Notes: a model not told the origin generated them from the letters alone. Numbered from the stretch's first letter, positions 1 through 12,089 are shown. The stretch: DNA of 64,000 bases from Vitellaria paradoxa (GCA_019916065.1 CM034242.1:7312453-7376452); one strand, 5' to 3'. Made by a program: numbers and translations.

Positions 1-77
1 AATCAAGGGAAATTTGAAAAGTTGGAACATGTTCATTAATTTAAGAGACACCAACTGATCAGTTTTCTCTATTGCGG

Positions 78-1666
78 GCTTAGGAGTCTTGTTACCAGCA
101 ATTGCAATAATCAAAGCCTGCGTGAGAAAAATCAACAGAAGCCAAAGCAGTTGCTCTGCTCAATTAGAAGGGTTCTTCAAAGACCTGGCAAATGAGAAAC
201 CAATCAGATACACAGCCCAAGAACTGGATGCTTGCACAACTAATTACTCCGCGTGGTTGGGTTCCGGAGCTTTTGGGGTTGTTTACAAGGGTAAGCTCCC
301 GAATGGCGTTGACATCGCAGTAAAGGTGCTCCACAAGAGCACGGACGGGAGAGCAGAGGAGCAGCAGTTCATGGCAGAAGTAGGCAGCATTGGAAGAACC
401 AGTCACAAAAATTTAGTTAGGCTCTACGGGTTTTGTTACGACGACCAAACGAGTGCCTTAGTTTATGAGTACTGGGAAAACGGATCACTGGACAAGTATT
501 TGTTCGACAATGCCCAATGGATTGAGTGGGAGAAGCTGTACGGAGTCGAGGTTGGGACGGCGAAAGGAATTGCTTAGAGGCCGTTTTCAGGTTCAAAAGT
601 GAAACTTTTGGTAATTTTTTTGTGTGTTTGGTGGAACCAAGTGTATTTTTTTGGCTTTTTTTTGTAACTTTTAAGTATTTGGTAAACTTTTTATTGTAAC
701 AAATAAAAAAAGTGGTAATTTTTTGTGTGTTTAGTTTATTTTTTACTGTAGCAAATCAAAAAAGTAATAACTTTTTATTTTATTTTTTACTGTAGCAAAT
801 AAAAAAAAAAGAAAAATTTGTGGTTCTACCAAACACACCAAAAGTTACAAAATACAACTTTTGATACTTTTTTACTAGTTTTGGAGCCTTCAAACGGGCC
901 CTTACTTGCATGAGGATTGCCGGCAGAGGATCATTCACTATGACATAAAGCGTGCCAATATCCTTCTTAATGCTAATTTTGTCCCAAGGTTGCAGATTTT
1001 GGCCTAGCAAAGCTTTGCAATAGAGACAACACTCATGTCACTATGCCCGGATACAGAGGCACTCCCGATTACTTGGCTCCAGAATTATTCCTTATGAATT
1101 GCTGCACGACGCATAAATATAATGTCTATAGTTTTGGTATGATGCTATTCGAGATAATAGGAAGGAGGAGGAACTCCATAGTTGGCTCTACTGAGAGCTT
1201 GAATTGGTTCCCGAAGCAGGTGTGGAACGAGTATGGGAAAGGTGAATTGATTGCTAAAATAGTGTTTTGTGGGATTGAGCAGGAGGATAGAGAAACAGCA
1301 GATCGAATGACTACGATAGCTTTCTGGTGCGTTCAGGACTCACCTGAGGGTAGGCCTCCAATGAGTGCAGTGGTGAAAATTTTGAAGGGAGGAGCGGAGG
1401 TGGTGCCACCTCCTAAGCCGTTTCGTTATTTGATTTCTGCTGTCGTGAATGAGCTCAATCCAACCATTACTCCAAATACTAGCAACAGTTCAGATCAATC
1501 ATCAAGCAATAATGGAAATGATCATTCATTTGGTACAAGGAGACTACATCCATCTTGGCTGAGTACGAGATACAAGTCAGTACTTCATCTTAAAAAAACC
1601 AGGTTCACAAAAGACTACATCGATAATGTATTGGCAATTTTTTCCTTTGGTTCTTCAAATGTTTGA
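78..1666 (+). pseudogene. LRK10L-type receptor kinase, broken copy 1
   Basis: This is the transmembrane-plus-kinase exon of a receptor-like kinase of the LRK10L/PR5K type, in pieces. Frame 89-577 encodes the end of the membrane segment, the glycine loop LGSGAFGVVYKG and the AVKVLHK lysine. A 325-bp MITE (577-901) then interrupts the codons just before the catalytic loop. After the MITE the frame resumes with the loop HYDIK, but relative to the copy at 14.2 kb one C is missing near 985 (gtcccaagg against gtccccaagg), which breaks the frame before DFG. Frame 1043-1666 carries the C-lobe. Its subdomain IX Asp is Asn (KYNVYSFG), and a later shift changes the tail. The splice acceptor matching ttgcAG at 14201-14206 reads ttgcGG here (72-77). 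The gene starts outside the window. Multiple lesions make a functional kinase very unlikely. Confidence 0.9.
577..901. mobile_element. Tourist-like (PIF/Harbinger) MITE inside kinase copy 1
   Basis: A 325-bp element flanked by the 3-bp duplication TTA (574-576 and 902-904). Its ends are inverted: GAGGCCGTTT on the left, AAACGGGCCC on the right. The interior is AT-rich with repeated TTTACTGTAGCAAAT-like motifs and has no coding potential. Uninterrupted copies of the same kinase at about 14.7 and 25.4 kb give the empty site. A close relative lies at 9499-9860. Confidence 0.88.
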
Positions 1667-2654
1667 TCCATATGGATTAAGTTATGAACTGTGATATTTT
1701 TATAACTTTGCACTGTTGTACCCTATGACTCCATTTTGCTAATTTGGTGGAAAGTGCTGAAAATTAAGGAGAATAAATTGTAGGAGTTTGGTTTGAATAG
1801 AAGAAAAAAATTAATATTTGCAAAGAGGAGTTTTACTATAAAAATATTGGTGTTTTTACTCTAATTATATTTTTACGAAAGATGCTTGTCCATTAACTTC
1901 TGTCCAATTCCAATAAACAAATCCTTTTTCTCTATAATTCTTAAATAATCCCAAGGATATGGCTGCCAGCTGGTTTGAATAAGACGTCCTTGTAGATGTT
2001 GTGCTTGTATCATAGCTTAGATTGAGATGATGACTATTTCAGACATTGCCTATTTTATAATATATATGAAGATGATGTCCTCTTAAACACTTGCTGATCA
2101 TGATACAATGTTGTGCTTGTATCATAGCTTAGAATGAGATGATGACTATTTCAGACTTTGCCTATTTTATAATATAAATGAAGATGATGTCCTTTTAAAC
2201 ACTTGCTGATCATGATACATATGACATGTATATATATATATATATATGAATAGATACAGACATCAATTGGTACAATATAGATAACATTTGACTTGCGAGC
2301 TAATATAAACATTAAAACCAGAATCCTTATAGAACTTGGTATGTTAATGTGATCTTAACATTTTTTATTCATTAAAAATTGTAAAAATCAGATAAAAATA
2401 TTTCTATGGTTGACTTAGTCCATTTAATTGACCTGCTCTAATCCTTGCTGTCCCTTTGTTGTATCATAAGCCACTCATCCATCAGAATCATAACTGTTGA
2501 AAATGAAAAATTTTAAAACTCAAATATAGAAGAAACTTTCACACTCAATTTAAGTTTACAAGCCTTCTTCTTCAAGTTGCTTATCTATATATTTAGATTA
2601 CCTGGGTGGAGTTGCATTAATCACCAAATAGAGCGAACAAATTATAGTTTTCTC
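1667..2654. other. Spacer between kinase copy 1 and LRR receptor kinase
   Basis: No gene seen. The sequence is homologous to 15406-18146 once the Copia element and SINE there are removed, so it acts as the empty-site reference. It contains a 112-bp tandem duplication and a short (TA)n run near 2228-2247. It should hold the promoter and 5' leader of the downstream LRR receptor kinase, but no clear TATA motif was chosen. Confidence 0.7.
1996..2219. repeat. 112-bp tandem duplication
   Basis: Two adjacent copies (1996-2107 and 2108-2219) begin ATGTTGTGCTTGTATCATAG and differ at only a few bases. The matching place in block B (about 15852-15960) has one copy, so this duplication arose after the blocks separated. 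Confidence 0.85.
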
Positions 2655-5600
2655 ATGAAAAAGTTTCTAGTTCTCGTTTTTGTTTTCATTTTGATCTTCA
2701 TGAATTCTCTTGAATTGGGAAATTGTAGTTTTGTCCTCACAAATGAGACAGACCGTCAAGCTCTACTTGCAATAAAGGATCAAATATCAGAAGATCCTCT
2801 CAGTGCCTTGAGCTCATGGAATCACTCTGTGCACTTCTGCAACTGGCAAGGAGTTAGATGCAGTAATCGACACCAGCGAGCGATTGGACTAAACTTGTCA
2901 TCCCTCCGATTGGTAGGTTCTCTGTCTCCCCACATTGGGAACCTCTCCTTCCTTAGGGTCATTGATCTCACTGACAACACTTTCCATGGCAACATCCCTC
3001 CAGAAATTGGAAAGTTGTCTCGCCTGAAGTATCTTTCCCTTGCAAATAACTCCTTCCGAGGAGAATTTCCTACCAACTTGACTCATTGTTTAGACCTTCT
3101 AGCCATTTATGCAATTAACAACCATCTGGAGGGAAAGATTCCTACAGAGGTGAGCTCTTTGTCCAAACTCTGGATTTTGAATCTAGCCAAAAATCATCTA
3201 ACCGGAACTATCCCATCTTCGATTGGGAACCTTTCCAAGCTACTAGAACTTTCTCTAGCTTACAATAGTCTACAAGGAAGCATTCCCTTCGAACTTGTTC
3301 AACTTCCAAAGTTGGTATTCATTTCACTATCTGCCAACAATTTGTCCGGAACGGTTCCTCCTTTGCTTTACAATATCTCATCCATTGAAGTCATTTCTCT
3401 AGTTGATAATCTATTGCATGGAACTCTTCCCCCGGATTTGGGTTTGACTCTCCCAAAACTAGAACTGCTTCAGCTTGCATACAACCAATTCTCTGGGACT
3501 ATTCCATACTCTATAGCCAATGCTTCTGAACTTGGAGGAATTGGTCTTAGCAGTAATTTCTTCACTGGTCCACTGCCAATGAATCTGGGAAAACTTCATA
3601 AGCTGGAAAAGTTAGTGAGTTGGGGAAATGAACTAGGAGATGGTAGTAGGGACGACAATGAGTTAATAAGCTTTCTCACTTCTTTGACCAATTGCTCCAA
3701 TCTAAAATACCTTGATTTGGCTGCAAATAGTTTTGTGAGTTCTTTGCCTCATTCCGTTGCAAATCTCTCAACCAAGCTCACTTGGTTCACTTTAGATGTC
3801 AACTATATATCTGGAAGCATACCTTTTGGGATTGGGAACCTTCTGAGTTTGCGCAGATTCTCATTGGAAAACAACCTGATCACAGGTGGCATTCCAAATT
3901 CCATTGGAAAAGTCACCAAGTTGGAAAAGTTGTACCTTGGGGGAAATAACATCTCTGGAGAAATCCCATCCTCAATTGGAAACCTTACTGGGTTGGGTCT
4001 TCTTCAATTATCAGACAATTTCATAGAGGGAAGTCTACCTGTTTCTTTAAGCAGTTGCGCAAATCTACAGAGAATACATCTTGAAAACAATCACCTCACT
4101 GGCGCTATCCCTCAACAACTTTTTGGCCTTTCTTCCCTCATTTTTCTCTACTTGAACCAAAATCATCTAACAGGATTGCTACCACTACAAGTTGGTAATT
4201 TAAAAAATTTGGAGATCTTGGACGTATCGGAAAACAAACTATCTGGAGAAATCCCAGCCACTCTTGGTAGTTGTCAAGTGTTGGAATACCTCTCTATGCA
4301 AAGTAACCTTTTCAATGGTTCTATACCAGCAAACTTTGAACTATTAAAGGGTATGCAGGTTCTAGATATTTCTCATAACAACTTGTCTGGACAAATCCCA
4401 ATGTTTTTAGGCAAGTTAAGGTTCCTCCATATTCTCAACCTTTCACACAATATGTTTGATGGTGAAGTTCCAAATGAAGGGGTTTTCACGAATATTACTG
4501 CCTTCTCAGTTGTTGGAAATAGCAAGCTTTGTGGAGGAATTGAAGTATTGCAGTTGCCAGCATGTCCAGTTAAAGGAGAACGACATCTCAATAGAGTTGC
4601 AATAGCTCTAGTAGTTACTTTCCCCATTGTTTTATTGTTGGTGTGCTTTTCAGTTATTCTTTATCGAATAAGAAGCCCAGTTGCTGCACAGCCAAACTCT
4701 TCTTCTTCCGTGCAGCCCTTTCAAAATCAGTATTTACAACTCTCCTATGGAGAACTTTTTCAAGCAACTGATGGGTTCTCTTCAGCCAACTTAATTGGTA
4801 AGGGAAGATACAGTTCTGTCTTCAAAGGGATTCTCAACTCTGGTGAACAACTCGTTGCTGTGAAGGTACTCAACCTTCAAGAGAGAGGAGCAAACAAGAG
4901 TTTCGTAACAGAATACCAAGCACTAAAGGGCATTCGCCATCGCAATCTTGTCAAGATTATCACGACTTGCTCGAGCATCGATTTCAAAGGCAACGATTTC
5001 AAGGCTTTGGTTTTTGAGTTCATGGAAAATGGGAGCTTGGAGAGCTGGTTACACGCAAGTTTTTTGGAGGAGCAAGACTCGAAAAGGTTGAATTTTGTTG
5101 AAAGGTTGAACATCGCCATTGACGTGGCCTCCGCATTGGATTATCTCCACCACCATTGTCAAAGGGCTGTCGTTCACTGTGACTTAAAGCCAAGCAATGT
5201 TCTTCTTGATGATAATTTGTGCGCCCATGTGGGTGATTTTGGCATCACAAGGATTCTTTCTGACACTAATACTGTGTCCAATTATCAACAGTCAAGCTCA
5301 ACCGGGGTCAGAGGAACAATTGGGTATGTTGCCCCAGGTAATTCTCTCTTTTTCATTTTTGGGTAGTTTTTTGAAATTCAAAGTATTAGGCCCATTTGGA
5401 AGCCAAATTTTTAGTGACTTTTGATAATTTTTAAGCAAAAGTTTGTGGAACTTTTTGTTTATTTGGTAAAACAAATATAATTTTCAGTAAGGTATTTGGT
5501 AAAATTGGAATTTTTAGTTACTTTTGACAACTTTTAGGTCCGGTGCACGAAACTCCTGCCTTGTGTAGAGTCTAGGGAAGGGTCTGATTACAAGGATCTA

Positions 5601-6387
5601 CTGTATGCAGCGTTACCTTGCATTTGTAAGAGACTATTTCCACGACTCGAACCCGTGACCTTAGGTCACACGGCGGCAACTCTTACCGTTGTGTCAAGAC
5701 TCTCTTTCTTTTGACAACTTTTAGGTACTTGGTAAAAATTTTAGTAACTTTTGAATTAAAATGAAATGACTATTATATCTCTAGTCAACTCAACAAAAAT
5801 TAGTATTTTGGTAAACTGGCAACTTAGCAAAGGGAGCAACTTTTTGTATTTTATCAAATACTTAAAACACCGAAAGTTGCTTTATTTGCCCCTCCAAACG
5901 ATGCCTTAGTGATTACCAGAGTAGAAAGGCAATTAACCTTACAAGAGTAGAAAGGCAATTAACCCTTCTACTATTTCACATTGCAGAGTATGGTATGGGT
6001 AAGGAGATATCAACACAAGGCGATATGTATAGCTACGGAGTGTTATTGTTGGAAATCTTTACAGGAAAGACGCCTACTGATAGCATGTTCACCGATAATA
6101 TTAACCTCCATAACTATGTAAAAATGATCCTTCCAAATCGAGTAATGGAGATTGTTGATCCTCGAATAACACTGGAAGAGGAAGAGGGAGAGGGAGTGAG
6201 CTCATCAAACATTTCTAAAATGGAGATTTGCCTTGTTTCGGTCCTTCAGATTGCAGTTTCATGTTCTGCTGAAGTACCAAGTGAGAGAATGAATGCCAGA
6301 GAAGTTCTTGTAGAGCTACAGAAGATCAAAAATGCATTCCTTGGGGTCAGAGGACAAACAGCATTAGCACGGGGAGGGAAGGAATAG
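2655..6387 (+). CDS. LRR receptor-like kinase, subfamily XII type
   Basis: Plasma-membrane LRR receptor kinase, relative of Arabidopsis At3g47570/EFR, a family that includes pattern-recognition receptors. Two exons, 2655-5337 and 5987-6387, join in codon GAG (APE motif) to give 1027 aa. The ATG at 2655 is chosen because it directly precedes a hydrophobic signal peptide (MKKFLVLVFVF...) and there is no better in-frame ATG upstream. Order: signal peptide (1-25), LRR N-cap with CNWQGVRC, about 20 LRRs, membrane helix near 648-672, kinase from about 706. Kinase features: AVKVL lysine, HCDLKPSN (Cys before Asp, so non-RD), GDFG, and APE across the splice. The glycine loop reads GKGRYSSVF, lacking the usual third Gly. 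The single intron holds a MITE with a nested SINE. Its duplicate at 18.1 kb is dead. Ligand unknown. Confidence 0.93.
5389..5905. mobile_element. Tourist-like MITE in the LRR receptor kinase intron
   Basis: Flanked by TTA on both sides (5386-5388 and 5906-5908). The left end GGCCCATTTGGAAG pairs with the right end, whose reverse complement is GGCATCGTTTGGAGG. Without the nested SINE and its duplication the element would be about 330 bp, close to the 577-901 member, and its interior shares the ACTTTTGGTA-like runs of that family. It fills most of the 649-bp intron (5338-5986). Confidence 0.85.
5540..5707 (-). mobile_element. Au-type SINE nested in the MITE
   Basis: On the minus strand this matches the plant Au SINE as I remember it: a tRNA-like head with a B box near GGTTCGAGTCGTGG, then the internal stretch ending in GTGCACCGG. 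It is flanked by perfect 19-bp direct repeats, CTTTTGACAACTTTTAGGT, at 5521-5539 and 5708-5726. These are its target-site duplication and show it landed inside an already present MITE. Confidence 0.88.
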
Positions 6388-6724
6388 TTCTTACATTAGC
6401 AGCTTTTGAAATTCTAGCAATCTCTCTCTCTTTTCATCTACCTCCTTTTTGTTCTTGTCCTTACGAAGCAATTGACAATCTAGGAAGGGTCTAAAAAAGT
6501 CTTGTGTGATTTACCTCTAATACTGATTACTAGTTAACGGTTGGCTTTTTCAAAATTGCACTTCCAATCTATTTTTTCATAGCATATGTTTTCTTGCTCT
6601 CATGTAGTGTTATTATACATAAAAGAGGGCTTTGGCTCAAAATAGAAATCGATAATTTGGATGTCATTTATAACCATTCACATCTCTACAATGTTCATGT
6701 ATTTAAATTGTATATTTTCTAACT

Positions 6725-6790
6725 GCTAAGAGTAGCCTAGTGGGATGTAACTCACTTCCTCAATAAGAGGCAATGGTGTGATATCCTTTC
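6725..6790 (+). mobile_element. Possible SINE remnant
   Basis: The stretch has an A-box-like TAGCCTAGTGGGATG followed by ACTCACTTCCTCAATAAGAGG and a degenerate B-box region. A matching fragment lies at 23960-24020. I see no clear tail or target duplication. Confidence 0.4.
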
Positions 6791-7414
6791 TTAAGCTAAT
6801 TCTAATTTTTAATAATAAATTGACATTCTCCTTAAATGTTTAAAAAAATATAAGTTTTTTTTTATAATTTCTATCTTCTCATTTTATTAAAAATGGAATA
6901 ATTTATAAAAAGTATGTAAATTCTCAAGGGTGGAGCTACTAACAAGTTATGGGCCATGTGCTACCTTGAAAAAAATAAAATAAAATGTTTTACCTTTTTT
7001 TTTTTATATTGATATTGTCTTAGTACTCAATTGTGTCCACTCTAAGAAAGGAAAAAATTTTTAGTCCGTTGCCAATTGTGCCCCTCGAGAAGAAAAAAAA
7101 TTTAACTCAATACAAGTTGTGCCCATCCAATGAAAAAAAAAATAATTAACTTAATACACATCAATGTAATGGTACGCGTTTATTCAATATGTTTTAAAAA
7201 TATTTGACCACACTTTAACCCTTCCCTCTCTCATTTATGTATCTTAAAATGAGTGGCCACCCACCTGTGCTCACCTCATACTGCTCCATCCTGTAAATTT
7301 CTTTTTGACATTGACCAAGAAGAGATCCAGCCTATGACTATTGGGGGCTATGGCCCCCCGTAGTATTAGAAATAATATATACACATTATATAGGTGGATT
7401 TATAATAATAAAAG

Positions 7415-7490
7415 TAGTTAGCTTAATGGTGAAGAATTGACCTTTTAAGTTCTTGCTTTTCTTGAAAGTCGCAAGTTGGATTCCAATTCT
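7415..7490 (+). mobile_element. Possible tRNA-derived SINE remnant
   Basis: TAGCTTAATGGTGAAG resembles a pol III A box, and AAGTTGGATTCC about 45 bp further resembles a mutated B box. The spacing fits a tRNA-like SINE head. No target duplication was found. Confidence 0.3.
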
Positions 7491-9416
7491 CACTTCTTTT
7501 TTACCATCCAAATAATAATAAATCTCACTTCTCAGTTTTTTACCATTAAAAAAAAGTATCTATAAATATATTATTTTTTCAAAATGATCATCTCCGCCCA
7601 AAGTAAATAAGTATATATATGTATATTTTTCAAAATGATCGCTCTATCTTTTTAACTTGAAACCATTAATAACATATAAAACTTTATTTTTAAGTTAGTT
7701 GTCAATTGACCAATTTTTAAAAGAGTCTGTGAGTGGACTTTATGTATTTGTTTTATTTTTAAAACCTATGATCCTCAAATAAACTGCTTGATTTATTACA
7801 TTTTTTAAATTATGAGAGAAATATAAAAATTTATAAGAATTGACTTCCCCTTAAATTTTTGATTTCGTTTCTTGTGACATTGACATTGACAATTTTTTTT
7901 TTAAAACTGGCATTGACATTAAATGGCCAAATTCTGAATACAAAGGTGAGTCAACTCAGAAGGTTAGCGTAGATAGAAAACCCCTTGGCACTTTTTTTTC
8001 TTGGAAGTTAACTCTCACATCTCAAAATGAAGAATGAGACCAGTACTAGATCACACTGCCTTAACCCGTGAAACATGTAAACTTTCACAAATCAAGACTA
8101 TTAATGTTTATAGTAGTAATAAAATAATATCATTAATAATTGAGTTAATTATAATACTCCAAATAAAATCAATCAACTAGTTCTCAACAATACTAACCTA
8201 AAATTTATACAACTAGGAATACATAAATTCTCAAATCCAAATTATACGATTAAATCTTTCTATAAGAGATTACAAACTTATGATGTCACGGTCCCAACTC
8301 AATTTAAAGTTCTTGATTATAATTCTTTTATTTCACTTGAAAAATATAAAAACTGAGGGGTGAGAATGAATGAGTTTTTTTTTTTTGGCAAGTGAGAATG
8401 GATGAATTGCTAAGCCAAAAATAATAATAGTAATTTGGAAATAATAAATTTAATTTGAAAATAATAAATTTTTAAATAAATAATTTGACCCAAAAAAAAT
8501 ATTTTAAGTAAAAATAACGTGCATGAAATTACCAAAAACAAAAAATGTGCCTGCAAAAATAATAGTAATTTCAAAATATGCGCGTTAGAGTGCAATAATA
8601 TCCAAAATCAACACATCAATCACAATAGTGATAACAAATCATTAATCCATGAATTATCATATGAGAATTAAATATAAGATGTGTTGAATAATTTTTCATG
8701 AACAGTGCTTGTTGGATCTAATATTGCACTTAAAGTCACCCAGCCTGTCTTTTAGATTCTTTCCTAAGCTGATCCGATGAAGATCACCACGGTTTTGATG
8801 GGCCTATTCCTACAATCGTTGAAAACTAAAGTCACCATAGTTTTCACGGGTCTGTTCTCTAGTTGTCAGAGTCACATTACTTAAGGAGCTTCTTTCCTGG
8901 ACTTTTATTTCTATTCTAATAACCACAAAATAATTATACATCACAATCTCATAAATTTCAAAACTGAACACAAGTGTTCAAATAATTTTTCTTATACTCA
9001 ATAGCATAAACTATAAATTTCTTATCCAACATAAATATATTTTCACAAATATGAATTTACAAAATTTAACTTTAAAAATATTTATGCATGGATCAATTTA
9101 TAAATTTTAATATTTGCAAATCAAATGACTCACTTAATGTCCAAAAATGTAAACGTAAAAATATACAATAGTTCGTCACAGTCCAATATAATATTTATTA
9201 TTTAAAATTTATCTTAAATAAAAGCTATCAACTATTAACTCTCATTAACTATTAACTCTCCCTCCATTCAAATAATTAATATTAATAATTAATCTATTAA
9301 ATAATTCTATTCTAGGAATCATCAAAACCTTCCTGCAGGCTTGGCAGTAAACGTCATCCTCACTCTTATTTATTTATTTTTAATAATCTGCCAAAGATTT
9401 TTCAATCAATACAACC

Positions 9417-9420
<4 letters not shown>

Positions 9421-9460
<40 letters not shown>
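9421..9460. repeat. (TA)20 microsatellite
   Basis: Forty bases of perfect TA dinucleotide. Confidence 0.95.
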
Positions 9461-9462
<2 letters not shown>

Positions 9463-9498
9463 ACCAGCGGCACGGTTTTTTTTTTTTTTTCAAACTAA

Positions 9499-9860
9499 GA
9501 GGGCGTTTGATAATTAAAATAAAAAAAAAAGAAAAAAAACTTAACTTTTGGTAATTTTTTGTGTGTTTTTTCGCATTTTTTTGTATTTGGTTGAATAAAG
9601 TGTATTTTTTAACATTTTTTTTGTAACTTCTCGGTGTTTGGCAAATTTTTTATTATAGCAAATCAAAAAAATGGTAACTTTTTGTGTGTTTAGCATATTT
9701 TTTACTGTAGCAAATCAAAAAAGTGTTAACTTTTTGTTTTATTTTTTTCTGTAGTAAATCAAAAAAGTGAGAAAATTTATGGTTTTACCAAACGCACCAA
9801 AAGTTATAAAATGTAACTTTTGGTATTTTTTTACTAGTTTTTGAGTTGCTAAACAGGCTC
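9499..9860. mobile_element. Tourist-like MITE
   Basis: TAA flanks both ends (9496-9498 and 9861-9863). The ends GAGGGCGTTTGATAA and TTGCTAAACAGGCTC are inverted. The interior repeats the TTTACTGTAGCAAATC motifs of the element at 577-901, so the two belong to one family. Confidence 0.85.
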
Positions 9861-9974
9861 TAATATATATATATGTATATGTATGTATATATGTATATGT
9901 ATGTACATACATATACATATATACATACATATACATACATATACATACATATATATATGTGTGTGTGTGTGTGT

Positions 9975-10337
9975 GCAGGAGTTTTCGCGACCCTAAGGAG
10001 CGATCGTTTGACCGGTGGCCCTTCTTTCTATTCGGTATAGTCAAATGTATTGTGTATTTGTCATTCTTAGACGCAATTGCGTTGAGGTGTGCCTCCCTAA
10101 CTTGAATCCCTATTTTTTAAGAGTAAAGTAAGAGCTTGAATGGGTATCCATGAGCCACTTAATACCCACTCAAGGTCTTACTTTACTCTTAAAGGATAGG
10201 GGGTTTAAGTCGGGAGAAGTATACCCAAGGCAATTTCCGTTGAGGGTGACAAATATACAATACTTTCGACTGTACTAAATAAAAAGAAAGGTTGCCGATC
10301 GAACGACCGCTTTCCAAGGTCGTGAAAACTCCCGCAC
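9975..10337. repeat. Foldback element with ~175-bp inverted arms
   Basis: The left arm (about 9975-10148) and right arm (about 10161-10337) are inverted copies, roughly 75-80% matched by eye, around a 12-base loop. Shared landmarks are GGAGTTTTC near the outer ends and AAGAGTAAAGTAAG near the centre. There is no ORF. A short-loop hairpin of this size could be a MITE or a small-RNA source. Confidence 0.75.
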
Positions 10338-10770
10338 AATATACACACACCAATTGTAACATTTTCTGTCCATCATCTTCCAAATAACCAAAAAAAAAAA
10401 AGTAATTAATACTAACCTTTAAATTCTCTCTCTTCATTTATGACCTACAGCCTTCTTCTCTCTCTCCTACTCTCTCTTTTAATGCATAATATATTAAAAC
10501 CCAAATTAACACAACTCTATTTATACATGTAACTACTCTATTTAAGCGTTATTACGTCCACTAAAATTATGGTGGACCTTCAGTCACATCTTGATAATAA
10601 AAATCTTTTTAAAATATACAATGGTCCACATTTAGCGAAATAAATAAATTTATAATTTAAATATTTCTTAAATAAAGTCAATTAATTCCCTCGTACAAAA
10701 ATATAACACGGAAATAAAATAAATAATTAAAATTAAATAAATAACTAATATTTGGACTATAACATTAACC

Positions 10771-11140
10771 TCACTATCACTATTTCCTCTCATTTTTCTC
10801 CTATTGATTTTTCTCCAATTGTCGGTTGCTATGATGCTGAAAGAGGAAGTTGGGTTTCAAACTATGTTCAAATAGTATTTGCCGGGTGAAATTTGTTTCA
10901 ATTCCCTCGTGGCTTTCCAGTTCTTGATCTCTCTCCTGCCTATATGTTTGTCAATTTTAGTTAAGGAAGGGCAGGGAAGAATTAGAATTAAGAAAGTAAG
11001 ACAGGAGAAGTTGTGAGCTCGTCTTGTTGCAGCGTTAACTGGTGGTGAAACCGGATCGTTCTCATCCCCGGCCCAGAAGTACAAATTTCACTTCTGCTGG
11101 TATGAGAACCTCCCTGCAAGCTTTCAATTAATATGAGAAA
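10771..11140. repeat. Segment duplicated at 12140-12590 (left copy)
   Basis: Similar to 12140-12590 in order and content. Shared landmarks are ATTGATT...GAGGAAGTTGGGTTTCAAACTAT, a GTCTTGTTGCA stretch, and an end reading CTG/GTATG followed by GAGCCTCC-like sequence and AAGCTTTC. The shared GTATG could be an old splice donor, but no frame stays open in both copies, so I do not call an exon. Confidence 0.6.
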
Positions 11141-11151
11141 TTCAATTTGTT

Positions 11152-12089
11152 GGGCTGGTTGGATAACATTCGTGTCTATCTAGTATTATTTTCTATTTTT
11201 TAGTTTTAATTTTTTGTTTTTCATTCAAAATAAAAATAGAAAACAATATAATTTTGTTTCTAATAATTATTTTTTATTTTAATAAATTGTTTGATTTTAT
11301 TAAATTTTTTATAAAATTAACTAAATTTAATAAAATACAGCTCATGTTAATTTAATTAAATAATTTAATAAAATATTTTTAAATTAATTAATTAAACGCT
11401 ATAAATTATTTATTTTTAGCAGTAATTGTTATAATCTATATTAATTAATAACAAAATTAAGTAATAAATTAATATTTTAGTTATTGAAATTAATTTAATT
11501 CAATAAAATATTTTAATAAAATAATTCATTTTAAGAGATAATTCTTACTTATTAAAAAATTTGAATTTAACAGAATAAATTATTTTAATCATAAATTATC
11601 ATTTTAATTTTAATAAAATAAATCATTAGAATGATATATTATTAAAAAAAATTTATTTTAATAAAATATTTAAATAAAATAATTTATTTTAATATGATAC
11701 AACAAAAATAGCCAAGGTATTAAAGTTGACATAATATTTATAAAGGAAAAAAAAAGAGTAAAAACATAATTTTTCTATTTATATTTTTTTGTTAAGTTTT
11801 TATTTTTTTGGTAAAGAAAAAAATAAAAATAAATTTACCAAACAAGTTTTTATTGTCAATTTTTAAAAATTTGTAAATATAAACAACATATAAATAAAAT
11901 ATAAAATATATTTTTATTAAATTCAATTAATTTTATAAAGAGACAAATAAAGTTAAATATTTTATTAAAATAAAAATTTAATTACTAAACATGTCTCCAT
12001 TTTTATTTTGAAAGATAAAGAAAACAAAAAATTGAGAACAAAAACAATTAAACAAAAAAAAAAAGAATGCAAATGTTACCGAACGGCCC
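11152..12089. mobile_element. Candidate ~940-bp inverted-repeat element
   Basis: The left end GGGCTGGTTGGATAACATT and the reverse complement of the right end, GGGCCGTTCGGTAACATT, match over about 18 positions. The interior is very AT-rich without ORFs. I could not find a convincing target duplication, so the class is uncertain. It separates the two copies of the duplicated segment on either side. Confidence 0.5.

Larger units (their letters stand above)
6388..9498. other. AT-rich spacer without genes
   Basis: No ORF with recognisable coding character. It contains two weak tRNA-like SINE remnants (near 6725-6790 and 7415-7490), homopolymer runs and a (TA)20 microsatellite at 9421-9460. No ectodomain exon for the downstream kinase was found here. 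Confidence 0.6.

Noticed and set aside
2577..2654. Upstream extension of the LRR receptor kinase start
   Set aside because: It begins with TTG, not ATG. The ATG at 2655 directly precedes the signal peptide.
9739..10044. Tyr/Ile/Thr-rich 101-codon minus frame
   Set aside because: It runs through a TA/TG microsatellite and MITE end; no protein character.
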